A DNA stretch of 64,000 nucleotides from Sacculina carcini (lineage: Eukaryota > Arthropoda > Thecostraca > Sacculinidae), in assembly GCA_916048095.2 (NCBI GenBank), contig OU696576.1, forward strand, positions 829,001 through 893,000, read 5' to 3'. Position numbers and translations under genes: made by a program. The notes under the pieces are model-generated. The model searched no databases. It was not told the origin of the DNA and saw only the letters and a list, made by a program, of their open reading frames with translations. Positions 37,301 through 51,700 of the stretch are shown piece after piece (position 1 is the first letter of the stretch; each line of letters starts with the position of its first letter).

Positions 37301-40300
37301 AGAGCGCACAGCAGCGCAGAAACGGTGCAACCGCTAGTCGCACGTGACTCAGCAAACGGCCAGCCACCGCCCGATCGTTCACATCCAGTCGCCAAGCCTC
37401 CTGCCGCTGCTGCTGATCTTGAGAAGAGGTAGTAGTGTGTCGAGACACTGTGTCATGTGCCAGTCGATACAACTGCACGATAAAATCACGTTCGTTGGCG
37501 TCTGCAGTGGCGGCGGTGCAGACTCCGGCGTCCGTCGTGGTCGTCGCACACGACTGGTCCGTCTCCATGGCAACAGCATCGTGATCGACGCTCGTCGGCG
37601 GCTGCTGATGCGGCAGCGACGCGGCGTCCACACTCAACACAATCTGTACCAGCTGCAGTAGCAACAGAAGACGCACGCACAACAGCTCGCGCTCCGAGCC
37701 AGATGCCACGCGCATCGAGCCGCCCGCCAACGTCGGCAGCAGCGAGCACAGCGCCACCAGACCACCGAACGCGTCCACATCTAGCACGCACGACGACACA
37801 ACCACGCCACCGTCCGCGTGTGAATCATCGGCGGAGACTGTTAGCTGCGGCAGAGCTAGAAGTTGACGCAGTACACGCAGACCGGCGTGCTGCGCGGCCG
37901 CCACACTCATCGACTCAGGCAACAGCGCCAGCGTGTGCGTCAACTGCCGGAGACAAGTATCGGCGCGACTACCGAGCGTCGCTAGCAGAGGCCGTTGTTG
38001 ATGACGTAGCAGATGTTCGGTGGCGTGCACGGTGTAGGCGGCCGCTTGCAAGGCGGCCAGCGAGACGCGACTGGCTCGGTTGGCGTGGTCGCGAGAAAGC
38101 GCCGCAGTGCACGCGTTAAAACCGGCTGAACCGCCGCCGCCGCCGCCGCCCGAGCACACAGATTCCACACTGCGAGCGTCGGCATCAGCTACCTGATATC
38201 ACACACACACACACACACATACATGCACACACACACACACACGGGCGTGTATAGATAGCGTCAGGAGGCAAAACAAGAATGTGTTTTTTTCAACGAAGCT
38301 AAGCCACATGTGGTATATTTTTCTTTGTAACAAACGAACAAATATGTTAACACACGAGCATAGAATAGAAAAACAAGACAGTTGTAAACACGCTATTTAC
38401 AGGTGAAAATCTTTCTTGTAGTCCTAAAGCAAAATATATGAACGATATGTTGCTATGGGGTGTCTTTTAGGTGGCATAAAACTTAATGTTCGCACCGGTT
38501 GGTAAAAAATAGCACACTTTACTTGTTTATAATCACGGATTCAACAGCCTCAACCAAGATTCAACACAGATTAACACAAGTAATCGCCTGAATTGACTTG
38601 AATAAGATATAAAACTGAACACACGTGACGACTAACACTAACACCCTCAGGCCGACAATGACATTCAAAAGATGAAAAACAAAAGTGAAAATAAACGACA
38701 GATGAATGATAAAAGAGAAAGCGATAGAAGAGATGACCAAAAAAAGAGACCATTTGTGGGATGACAATGAATTTTCGAAGCATTTCGCGAGTGTTTGAGT
38801 CCATGGCAGGGGCCTCATCTCCCAAGTGCATCTGAGCAATAAATCTAGCGCCTGTAAACAAACACACACACACATAAAAAATGTACAATATAGTCGAGAA
38901 ATATTACAACAATAAAAAAAATCGTTGACTCACATTTACAAATACATTCGCTCATGGAGAATTCGCATTTGGTAGGAAATGTAGGGGTTGTCAAGATGAG
39001 AATTAAATGTCTGACATTGGAACTAATGTTTTTATCAATAGGAATCCGTTATATTTTCGTTTCTAGTGCCTTCCTGATATCTTATTTTGTAGGACAACTT
39101 CGAAGAACAACGAAGAAGTTGGGACTCAGAGAAAAAGATCACGAACGATTTCTCTACAAACAGCCCACCTCGGTATGCTTGACAAAACTCATATACACAG
39201 GTGCAGCGAAACCCGCCGTGTGTGTGTGTGTGTGTATGTGTGCATGAGTGCATGTACTCGCCATATTCGGGAGTCATGTGTTGTAAAAGTGTGCTGATAT
39301 CCGGACACATGTAGCGGGCCTGTTGAGCGCCGGACTCCGTAGTGCCGGGCGCCGGAGACGACTGCGACGGAGAAAGGTCGGATAGTTCTGTGCCGCTCAG
39401 TTTCTATGGCAACCAAACACAATAAGCTGTTGTTAACTTGTGTCCCCACAAGAAGCACACACACACTTCACATGCCAATACAAACACATCACCAATTAAC
39501 AAGCTCACACATGGACACAAACATATAGACGATGACATGTATAAACGCTACCTCTATTAAATTGTAGTATTGTTTAAATGTGTATGAGCTTGCAACTAAA
39601 TAAGCTATTTTTACGAAAGACACACACAAATACTTATACAAGAACACATAAACACACTCACACACACAAACACACAAGCACATAAACACACAAACATGCG
39701 CACAAACATGGACTCGTACAACGACACACACACACACACACACACACATGCACACACATGCACAAAACACACACAGGCGTGTATATAAGACACCAGTGGA
39801 CACACTCACTGAGCCTACCGTGTGAGCGCAGAGCACATGAAGTCCGGTGAGGAAGACGTCGAAGTCGTGCTGATGAGCGACGCCGGTGAGCGATGGGGTC
39901 AGTGATGATGGCGAGATTATTCGCGGAGGAAGCAGGGGAATGACACAGTTGCTCAAACACTGACACAACGGACACAGAAACTCATGCCGACTCACATCAA
40001 AATTGTTGTTGTGACGAAGTCTGTCAGAAACACATACACACACATGCCAATTATTATTATTATTATTAAATGTGAACATGGTGGAGTTGGGAGACAACGT
40101 GAATGTTATGAATTACGTGATTGCATTCCCATGCATCTGCATCATCAACATACACACAGACAGATATGTTGCTTCGATATAGCATTATGTCTATTGAATA
40201 GCTCGTAAGTTTCAAATGTATAAATTACTTATAAATAAACATCTTATATTACCTAAATATTGACGCTTTCAATATTCTATTTGCCCAAAGTCACACACGT

Positions 40301-42116
40301 AAACCTGTGTATGTGTGTGTATGTATGTGAGTGTAAGAAACTCTTTCTCTGAGAAATTTTTTCTGTTGAAGTCCAATTATATCTTAGATAACATTGTGTA
40401 CACTAGCGATGAATATAAGGTGTGATTTTCTCTCTGCTCTCTCCCTCTCCATCTTTTACCTTGTGAATGCATGCATTTGTGTGTGTGTGTGTGTGTGTGT
40501 ACAGCGCCTTAGAGACCCTCTAGGTGTAGGGCGCTATATAAATTTTTCCATAATGTAATGTAAATGTATGTGTGTGTGGCTGTGTTGTCACCTAAGAGCC
40601 CGCCGACGCTCGCGCAGACAAACGTTCTCAAAGTGTCGCTTCCAACAGCCAGCATGCATGGCGTGACCACAGCTGGAGATATGAGGCACGCGGTGCAGAT
40701 CGGCCGGCAGACACAGCGACGCATCACACACCTCTGTCAGCTCATCAGCCGCCGTCTTCGTGGAGGAGCCGGCACGATGACACTGCAGTCCCGCCTGAAG
40801 ACGACGAGTGCGACGGCGGCGAGATAACACCGTCGACGGCTGCACAAAAGCCGCCAGCACAAGCAGCTCACGCTGTCCGCCGTGCGGGGTCGCCGGCTCG
40901 CTGGCTTGACACAAAATACACGTGAACGTCTCGGTCGACGCGTCCGTCTGACTGACGTCCGTCGACGACATAACTGCGGTGGCGGAGGCGGCGTGCACGG
41001 CGGTCGACGTGTGCCGCATGCTTTGTCGCGCGCCCAGACACACAGGCGAGCGTGGTCCAGCGTCCGGCGACGCGCACAATGGCTGGCCGACCGACAGGGC
41101 ACTGCTATCCGACAGATCCATGCATGAGCCGCCCAGATTGCTGGCACTCGACACATTGCACGATGCGGTGGCAGTGGTCGAGATAGAACTGGCGGGTATG
41201 GTCGCGTCGGTTGCTCTACTGCTATGCTCCACACCACTGACACACACACACACACATGTGCAGAGGAGACAATAGTAAACATTATCAACGTTCTACGAAA
41301 AAATATGTCGAGAAAATAAGAAAAATGCCAATTGACAAACTTGATCAAAGACAATATGGGATAGCAAAACAAGCAGTGAAGCAAGTGTGAGAGAAATATT
41401 TCTATTATAGCAGCACGAAAGATGTCCTCAAATGGTAGACATAAATGGTGTATAGCAAATTTCAAATGATATACAGCAAATACACTTGTAAACAGACAAT
41501 ACAAACGAAACACTTAGAAACAACTGGAGTCAATTAGAATGCAATTAATTCACACATACAGCAATACAGTGGAGAAGAGCAAGTTCACCTGTGCACGCCG
41601 ACTGAGACGGCTGACTGATGCTGTGCCGAGCTTTCCTCCGACGTTTCCATGGCAACAGCGGCGACAGCAGCGCCACCCACGGCGGCCGCCGCAACTACAC
41701 TGGCTGTGGTGGCTGCCGCACTGGTCGACACGGCACTGCAGTCCGACGCAGCGGCGGCGGCGGCGGCGGCGGCGGCGAAGCGCTCCTGTTTGGCTCGCAT
41801 TTGACTGATGATTCGCGCCTGTCTGGCAGCCACCACCGACCGCCGGCGTCGCAGCGCCTCATCGGCCGCCGACGCACCGCCGCTCGCCGCAGCTTCGCCG
41901 GTTCTGTCTCCACCACCGCCGCCGCCGCCGCCGCTCCGGCAACTATCATCGGCCGCACGACCGGCACAGCTGGTGACGGACGCGTCAACGGCAGTGCCGA
42001 CGATTGAGCAAGATGAGGTGCAAGATACACCGCTCGTGTTGAGCAGCAGGCGGTTGAGCTGCGCTAGTGTCCACGACAACAAGTCATTGTGACCGCTGAT
42101 ACGCTCACTGCCAACC

Positions 42117-42207
<91 letters not shown>

Positions 42208-44122
42208 GTGACATGTGTAAGGCTGCTTGCTCAATATCAGCCAGTTGAATTAGCATTCAAAACAGCTAGCTGAACAGTTCAATACAGCGCTAACGGGAAT
42301 ATAATCAAATTAATTTTCCAACAGTACAACAAATAAAATTCTTCCAGTGAGAAAAAAACACTAGAGAAAAATGGAAAACAGCAAAAAAAAGACGTGCGAA
42401 CAAAACTAAAGACACTGAAAAGACAACCGAATCCCACTGAGAAGAGGGACAGCAAAACTTTGTTGGACTGCGTGGTGCAGTTGTTAGAACACCCGCCTCA
42501 CAAGCGGGAGGTCCGTGGTTCGAAACCCGGCGGAGCAGAATATCATTGGGCGAATGTTACAATCCCACAGCCCCTGTCCAACCAGCAGAAAATGATGGTA
42601 CCAGATATCAGTCATGAGTTGTGTCATGCATTCTGGGGAGGTGGCCCTCTCTAATACGTATTTCGTCCTTGTGGCGTCATAGCGTGGAGAGGGTCGGTTC
42701 TGCGGTGGTAGCGAGCTGCACGGGACACACATGTGTGTTCATAAGCTTCGGCTTCTTCCCGTGTAGCAGCTGCCACTTAGGCATTTAACCTTTAACCTTT
42801 AAAAGGATGTGCGTGAGACAGAAATGAACTAACCAGTTGTTCAAGCAGACCGACAATGCCCGACTGTCGACACAGATGAGAGAAACGGAAGCTCAGGTCC
42901 AACGGCACGGACGTGGGAGATTTGTCTCCGCCGCCGGGCTTGCCAGTTGCCATGGTTACGTCGGTGTTTGCCGGCACGTCCGTCGAGATGGCGCCACCGG
43001 CGGCCAGAAGCGCCGCATCACGCTGCTCCTCGTTCAGCGCCAGTCCCATGAAGAAGAGCGTGCGATGCACCAGTGTCTCGGAGAACACGCGTGTATGGAG
43101 GTCGAGTGCGCTGTGCGACACACAAAAAACGCCATCACAAACACACACACACACACACAAGTACATACACACACAGTTCAGAAGTACGCTGACACAAGTA
43201 CTCAGATGTACCAGAAATGCGTATTATACCAAACAGTTCGGAGACATACAAAAAAATCCAAAATAAACCTGGGAAAATATATATGAAGTCTTGGGATACA
43301 TAAACAAATCACCCGAAAAGTCAATTGCAAGGCATGAAGTTGCTAACAAATTCAACAGTCATTTTTTAACTCTTGGATGAATGCACATAATGCGCTGAGT
43401 TATATAGCAAATAGCTAATAGCGCTGAGCAAGTAATGCATCGGGGTTAGGCGGCTGATCGACGTGGCGCTATCTGCTCTGGAAACTAAACCTGCACCGCC
43501 TGGAAACTAAACCTGCGCCACCTGGAAACTAAACCTGCGCCACCTGGAAACTAAACCTGCGCCACCTGGAAACTAAACCTGCACCGCCTGGAAACTAAAC
43601 CTGCACCGCCTGGAAACTAAACCTGCGCCACCTGGAAACTAAACCTGCACCGCCTGGAAACTAAACCTGCACCACCTGGAAACTAAATCGAGGCGACGGC
43701 CGCCGGCCGAATGGGATCACCGTCTTTCTTTTCCAGCGCGACAAATCGCTGGTATGTCTGATAAGTGACGTGCACCAACACATTCAGCAGTTTACACGTG
43801 TTGGAGGGTGCAGTCGCTCCCGGGGCAGCGGCTCGGGCGGCCGAGGAGACCAAAAGACGCCGCTACTCGGACCTGAGCCAGCGGTATGACTTTACACCGC
43901 TGGCCATCGATACAACCGGTGTGCTGGGGTCCACATTCGACGACTTCATCAAGACCATCGGTCGGTGAATTACAGAGCGATCTGGAGAACCGCGGCAGCC
44001 ATCTCCAGATCGCTAAACTGATATTTGCGTGTTTGTGTTTGTCAGTTAAAAATCGTGTTTTGTATGACTGTATGATTGCTTGATTTGCCCAATATATTGT
44101 TGTGTTTGTATAAAACACATAC

Positions 44123-44157
<35 letters not shown>

Positions 44158-44478
44158 CACACCTACACACACAGAAGCACAAACATAAACAGCCAAACAT
44201 TTATAAAGACACACACACACCTACACACACACAGACATACAAACCGTTTGAGTACGGTGCTAATGACTTCGATCATTGTTTGGCAGGTGGCGATGTTGCG
44301 CGCGCAGTGAAACTCAGCGCTGAACGGCGGCAGCATGGGCGGAGGCAGACAGGGGGGCCGACCGGCGGCTCGTAGGCGCCGACGCTGTGCCTCCTCGGCG
44401 CGGGACTGCTCCTCGCGTGTGTAATGGTACCAGAACGGGTTGTACTCGCGCAAAAACTCTACAACCGCCATTGAAACC

Positions 44479-44512
<34 letters not shown>

Positions 44513-45080
44513 AATATATACACGCCTGCAAACACATAGGTTTAAGTACAGAAGCATGGCGAGAAACGACTTACAAGCACACACTCATACAAACGAATAC
44601 TTACATAGATAAGAACAAATAACAAATAACAAATATACACACGCACACAAACCACAGACCATAAAATCTGGTACTGCTAATGTTACTGAAGCTAGTTGTG
44701 ACAGGACAGGGGTGCAGAACGAGAACAACATCCAAATACTAGTGATAGTCCTGGTCTGACATTGTGAATATATCTATATGTGTGTGCGTGTGTGTGTTTA
44801 GAGATGTGAATGTGTGTGTGAGTGTGTGTGTATTTTTTTAAATTATAATCATGTATTGCCATTAGCAAATAAACAATTTCAATACATAACAACATTTGGC
44901 AAAAAGACCCGTCGAGCTATTACTCATAGACGCAAATGTGTGTGTGTGCGCGTGTGTCTGTGTGTGTGTGTGCCTACATATTTGTGAATTATGGGATATC
45001 AGCTTGCGCTCGAGCTTTCCCGTCTCCAAATCATGACTTATCCACATTTTTCAACGACTGAATTGTTCCCGTTGTTACCA

Positions 45081-45165
<85 letters not shown>

Positions 45166-45350
45166 AGAGAGACCTGGTTTCAGTTCGTAGACGCCTTTGC
45201 CTGAGTTGTTGGCGGGCTGTCGGAACACAGCCACTTGCTCAGCCACTCGTTCAATACTCACATCCTGACTCTCTGCAATCACCAGCTTGCACAACTTCGA
45301 GTGCGGCGTCGGCTCAATGCACAACGACTGAATTATCTACACACACACAC

Positions 45351-45383
<33 letters not shown>

Positions 45384-46456
45384 TTAAACACTGATAATGG
45401 CGTATTTGAAGTGAATACCAGGTTACACCAATAAGCACACACAGTAACAATACCAAAATATACCAAGTCATAATACGTTAAGGTAAGCTTTACTAAGCTA
45501 AACAAAAAAACGTACAGGCAAATACATTACAGTCAATAACGGAGAGGACACGGATGAGAAAAGGCACCTCTTTTTTGAGACAATCCTCGCGAGTGACGAC
45601 GCCCACGCCCGGCTGGTATCGTTCGCCAAACACTTGCACAAGCACCAACATCAACTCCTCCAGATTGTGTGTGAACTCCTGCACGCTCTGTACATAATAG
45701 GTACCAAGACTCTCGCCCTCAGGGTCCGTACTCTGTGAGGCACAGTCATGAACAAACACACACACACACGCGCACGGACATACATACACAATTCATACAC
45801 ATAGTCGAGTACATACACATATATATGTGTAAACGTGAGCGTATGTTATTGTATGTATAAATGCACACATATGTGACATATGCTAGCCAAAGCGAGTGAT
45901 TGAGTAAGATAAATGTGAAAATAACAAAACTCGTCCTCGAATTATGCAGTATTGTATGTGATATAACTGTATGTAAACTTGATATTCACAGTTCAAGTAC
46001 AATATCTTTCAATTATAAGTTATTGTATACAGAAAGAGATGAGCAGCCGTCACATATACGAGCAGCAAGTATGAGCCACTGCAGAGTCAGGTGGACTCGG
46101 AGCGCGTGTTGCAACTTACGGCTCTCATGATGGACTCGAAGCGGTCAGACAGCCAATGATGCACGTCGTAGCGATGCAACAGTGTCAACACAAACTCGTC
46201 ACTATCCTCCAGACTAGCGGCTATCTGCAGAATCTGCCCCCCGCCACATCAACAACAACAACAACAACATTGATATCAACAACATCTAGCTATATTGAGC
46301 TGTCAATCATAGCTCGAATATCTCATCAAATATCGAATATCAACAATGTCTCCTCGGAATGCTTTTCTACCTCAAACACACACACACACATACACACACA
46401 CACACATGTGTGTGTGGGAGTGTGTGTCTGCTTGCTTGCTTGTGTGTATGTTTGTT

Positions 46457-46497
<41 letters not shown>

Positions 46498-47240
46498 CTG
46501 CTCGTGTGTTTACGCGTGTGTGTGTGTGTGTAGTTCAGTGCATTAGTGTGTGTTATATCAATATTGCAACCAAAAAGCACATATTATGTGATTGAAATAA
46601 ACGCATTTATTATTATTATTATTACACACACACTGACACACACACACACACACACACGCACAGTAGCAGGTCGGGAGTGGACAGATACCTGAATATCTCT
46701 GTCCTGAATCTCGGAGCGAATACGCACGTTGCTGTAGAAGTGTACCTGGCTGACCAGCGATCCTCCATTACGACGCCACATACCAGCTCGCACCTGGTAA
46801 ACACACACATACACACACACACGTACATATATACAAATAAACAAACAAACATACACCCATCCATCCACACGCAGATACAGACACACACACACACACATAC
46901 ATACACATCCATCCATCCACACGCAGATAGAGACACACACACACACATACATATGAACACACATACACACACATAATTGCTAGTTAATTTTTCCATGCCT
47001 AACTATGAGATTTATATTGTTAGACATTGACAATTTATTGTCAAGTTAATATTTGAAATGTGTTTGTGAGCGTTTGTTTTGGCCATACATATTTGAACTT
47101 GAACACACACATACATATATTACATTTCTGTGTATACATATATTTGCAATGTTGACGATGTGTAATACATGTTTGTATAAAACACAGTACAGTACAGTAC
47201 AGTATTACATTACTAATAAAGCACACACACACACACACAT

Positions 47241-47271
<31 letters not shown>

Positions 47272-47569
47272 CAAAGACACACACACACACACATACACAC
47301 CTGTGTGGTGAGTAGGTGTGTGTGTCTTTGATATGTGTGATGTCTTTGTTATGTGTGTGTGTCATACATATAGTACATTTCTGTGTACATTTATGTGTAC
47401 CTGCAATGTTCACGATGTGTAATACGTTTGTGTAAAAAACACACACAAACAGAGTCAAAGACACACACACACACAAACACACAAAGAGTCAAAGACACAC
47501 ACACAGACACAGAGAGAGAGAGAGAGAGAGAAAGACACACACACACACACAAACACACAGAGAGTCACA

Positions 47570-47612
<43 letters not shown>

Positions 47613-47678
47613 AGAGAGTCACAGACATACACACACACACACACAGACTAAGACACACACACACACAGAGAGTCACAG

Positions 47679-47709
<31 letters not shown>

Positions 47710-47850
47710 GACTAAGACACACACACACACAGACAAAGACACACACACAGACACACACACACACACACACAGAGAGTCACAGACACACACACAAACACAA
47801 ACACACAGAGTCACAGACACACACACATACAAACACAAACACACAGAGAG

Positions 47851-47919
<69 letters not shown>

Positions 47920-48732
47920 CACACACACACACAAACACGCAGAGAGTCACAGACATATACACACACACACACCCAAACACACAGAGAGTCACAGACACAC
48001 AGGGACACACACACACACCTGCGTGGTGAGTATGACGGCTCGCATGGACGCCTCGACCAGTTGCTGAATGCTCGGCCGGTCGTCGATCTGAAACTCGTGC
48101 GAGTTGAACGTCAACGAGAAACGACCGAGACACAGATGCAGACCGGCTAACAGTCGACTGAGAGGAAGATGCAGTGACACAGGCGCTTGCCACATGTTGA
48201 AGTCTATCACGTTGAACTGCTTGCCACCGCCAGATGATGATAATGATGATGATAATGATGATGATAATGTCACTGTAGGCCGCCGACGCTCAGCTGACAA
48301 TTTGCCGTACAATTTGCGCAACACAGCCCTACATAACCGATAACAACGACACTGGTGAATACAATAACGAAACAAAGTCCAACACATAAATAGCTTATTA
48401 AAAATACTTAACCGACAGGGAAGACATAAAGAATGAAACTTTTTACAAGTTGTCAGCGTGAAGAAACAGAGGGCACGATAGAAAACTTTTACCCAACAAA
48501 CAATGCGCTTTTAAAATACAAGTATAAGACGTAACGAACGAATCAACAACAACAAAACTAGTATACTTGCCGGTAAGCCTTGATCATAACCAGCCTGTCC
48601 GAGCTGCACCAGTCTATCAGATGACATATAACCAGTGATAGCTTGCCGAACAGAGTGAACGCCGTCTGCCACTCGGGGTCGAACTCCAGGTGACTGCCTG
48701 TCTGTCGTACTGACGCGTCCATACCCTGCCAC

Positions 48733-48768
<36 letters not shown>

Positions 48769-51700
48769 GCGGTGTAGTCTGGAAGAATCTTGTCGTTCAG
48801 ACAAACTCATATGTATTGCTGTGAACTGTACTATTAAACTAACTTATTAGCCTAACCAAAAAATGAATAAATGAATACACAAAATGAATACTATTAAATT
48901 ATAAACAATAAATATATGAAACTAAAACACCAACCAATATGTAAATGCCTTTTAGTCGCCAATAAACCTCAAAAACAAACCAGAGAAGTTATGTTAAGAC
49001 AATTTGAAACAAGATTTCGTATCTTCCACCACTGGTCCCAGCCCGTAAAAGACAGGTGCTAGCTAGTTACCTCGACAACGGACAGAACGTCCAGGATCGA
49101 CGTGAAGCCGTGCAGAAATCCACGTCGCAACTTGTCATCCCAATCTGTAGGCCGCACGCTAAGCAAATAGCGCAGGTCGTTGAGACAATAGTTGATTCGT
49201 CGCCATGTTAAATCGGTGCTGCGCGGATCAAAACTCAACACACCCTCTGACACACACACACACACACATGCACGCAAACGTATAAACTATGAAGCGGCCC
49301 AAATTTTGTAATATATATTTGAACGATAAATGCTACCATGTTTGTGTATGTGTATGTATGTATTTGTGTGTATGTTCATACATGTATGTATGTGTGTATT
49401 TATATATATATGTATGTTAGTATAATGTATGTATATATTGCAATGAAAAGCGCGTGCCCAGCGATTGCAATAAAGCATTGATTGATTGATTGATGCATGT
49501 ATGTATGTAGGCGCGTGTAGATTGAGAGGGTAAAGTTGATACATTAACAGACATCACCTATGGCTTAGACTGTGTTGATACATTATGTTCAGACCAAGTG
49601 GTTAGTTGAGGTACTTTGTGCTTCGTTCAATATTTCCACAAGTTAAAGCTGAATTATATTCCCACGAAATATAGACTGTTGCTCATATCATTTTATTGCG
49701 CCGCTAAAAATTCATGGAGCATACTGATTATTCCCCCGCTAGAATATAATGTAATTAGTGAAATAAATAAATAAAATACATGATGCCTAGTATTAGGATT
49801 ATTAGGATTCTGAGTATAATCATGATGAGCTATTTAAAGTGAGGATTATAATTACAATACCGATTTGATCAAAGCAGACCACGATCAAACTGAATTACGA
49901 TTGGAATCACTATCCTTACATATTGCAAGCCAATTTGCATATATCTAGGCAGGATTGGGTCGCCGTGTCTGATTTTGTGTAGAAAGTTGCTGTAGAAAGT
50001 TTGGTAACCACTGCTGTAGTGGCTGAACAACAGCACAGAAAGAGCCGTTTGGAAATGATCGTATGGAAATGATCTTATGGAAATGATCGTTTGAAAATGA
50101 TCGTTTGAAAATGATCGTTTGGAAATGATCGTATGGAAATGATTGTATGGAAATGATTGTATGGAAATGATTGTATGGAAATGATTGTATGGAAATGATC
50201 GTATGGAAATAATCGTATGGAAATGATTGTATGGAAATGATCGTATGGAAATGATCGTATGGAAATGATCGTATGGAAATGATCGTATGGAAATGATCGT
50301 ATGGAAATGATCGTATGGAAATGATCGTATGGAAATGATCGTATGGAAATGATCGTATGGAAATGATCGTATGGAAATGATTGTATGGAAATAATCGTAT
50401 GTAAATGATCGTATGGAAATGATCGTATGGAAATGATCGTATGGAAATGATCGTATGGAAATGATCGTATGGAAATGATCGTATGGAAATGATCGTATGG
50501 AAATGATCGTATGGAAATGATCGTATGGAAATGATCGTATGGAAATGATCGTATGGAAATAATCGTATGGAAATAATCGTATGGAAATGATCGTATGGAA
50601 ATGATCGTATGGAAATAATCATATGGAAATGATCGTATGGAAATTATCGTTTGAAAATGATCGTATGGAAATGATCGTATGGAAATGATCGTATGGAAAT
50701 GATCGTATGGAAATGATCGTATGACAATGATCGTATGGAAATGATCGTATGGAAATTATCATATGGAAATGATCGTATGGAAATTATCATATGGAAATGA
50801 TCGTATGTAAATGATCGTATGTAAATGATCGTATGTAAATGATCGTATGGAAATGATCTTATGGAAATGATTGTATGGAAATGATCGTATGGAAATGATT
50901 GTATGGAAATGATCATATGGAAATGATCATATGGAAATGATCATATGGAAATGATCATATGGAAATGATCGTTTGAAAATGATCGTATGGAAATGATCGT
51001 ATGGAAATGATCGTACGAAAATGATCGTATGGAAATGATCGTATGGAAATGATCGTATGGAAATGATCGTATGGAAATGATCATATGGAAATGACCATAT
51101 GGAAATGATCATATGGAAATGATCATATGGAAATGATCATATGAAATGATCTTATGGAAATGATCTTATGGAAATGATCGTATGGAAATGATCGTATGGA
51201 AATGATCGTATGGAAATGATCTTATGAAAATGATCGTTTGGAAATGATCGTATGGAAATGATCGTTTGGAAATGATCGTTTGGAAATGATCGTATGGAAA
51301 TGATCGTATGGAAATTATCATATGGAAATGATCGTATGAAAATGATCGTATGGAAATGATCGTATGGAAATGATCGTATGGAAATGATCGTATGGAAATG
51401 ATCGTATGAAAATGATCGTATGGAAATAATCGTATGGAAATGATCGTATGGAAATGATCGTATGGAAATGATCGTATGGAAATGATCGTATAGAAATGAT
51501 CGTATGGAAATGATCGTATGGAAATGATCGTATGGAAATGATCGTATGGAAATGATCGTATGGAAATGATCGTATGGAAATGATCGTATGAAAATGATCG
51601 TATGAAAATGATCGTATGAAAATGATCGCATGGAAATGATCGTATGGAAAAGATCGTATGGAAATGATCGTATGGAAATGATCATTCGGAAATGATCGTA

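Noticed and set aside
37703..38119. Plus-strand Arg/Pro-rich ORF
   Set aside because: It is the antisense shadow of UBR exon 24.
40737..41513. 258-codon minus ORF over UBR exon 20
   Set aside because: It is an alternative frame. The RING motif CILC...[12 protein letters not shown] is in the other frame, which also has the correct splice phases.
42465..42540. Functional tRNA-Val gene
   Set aside because: The head is fused to a SINE body and tail, and a headless copy of the body exists elsewhere in the window.
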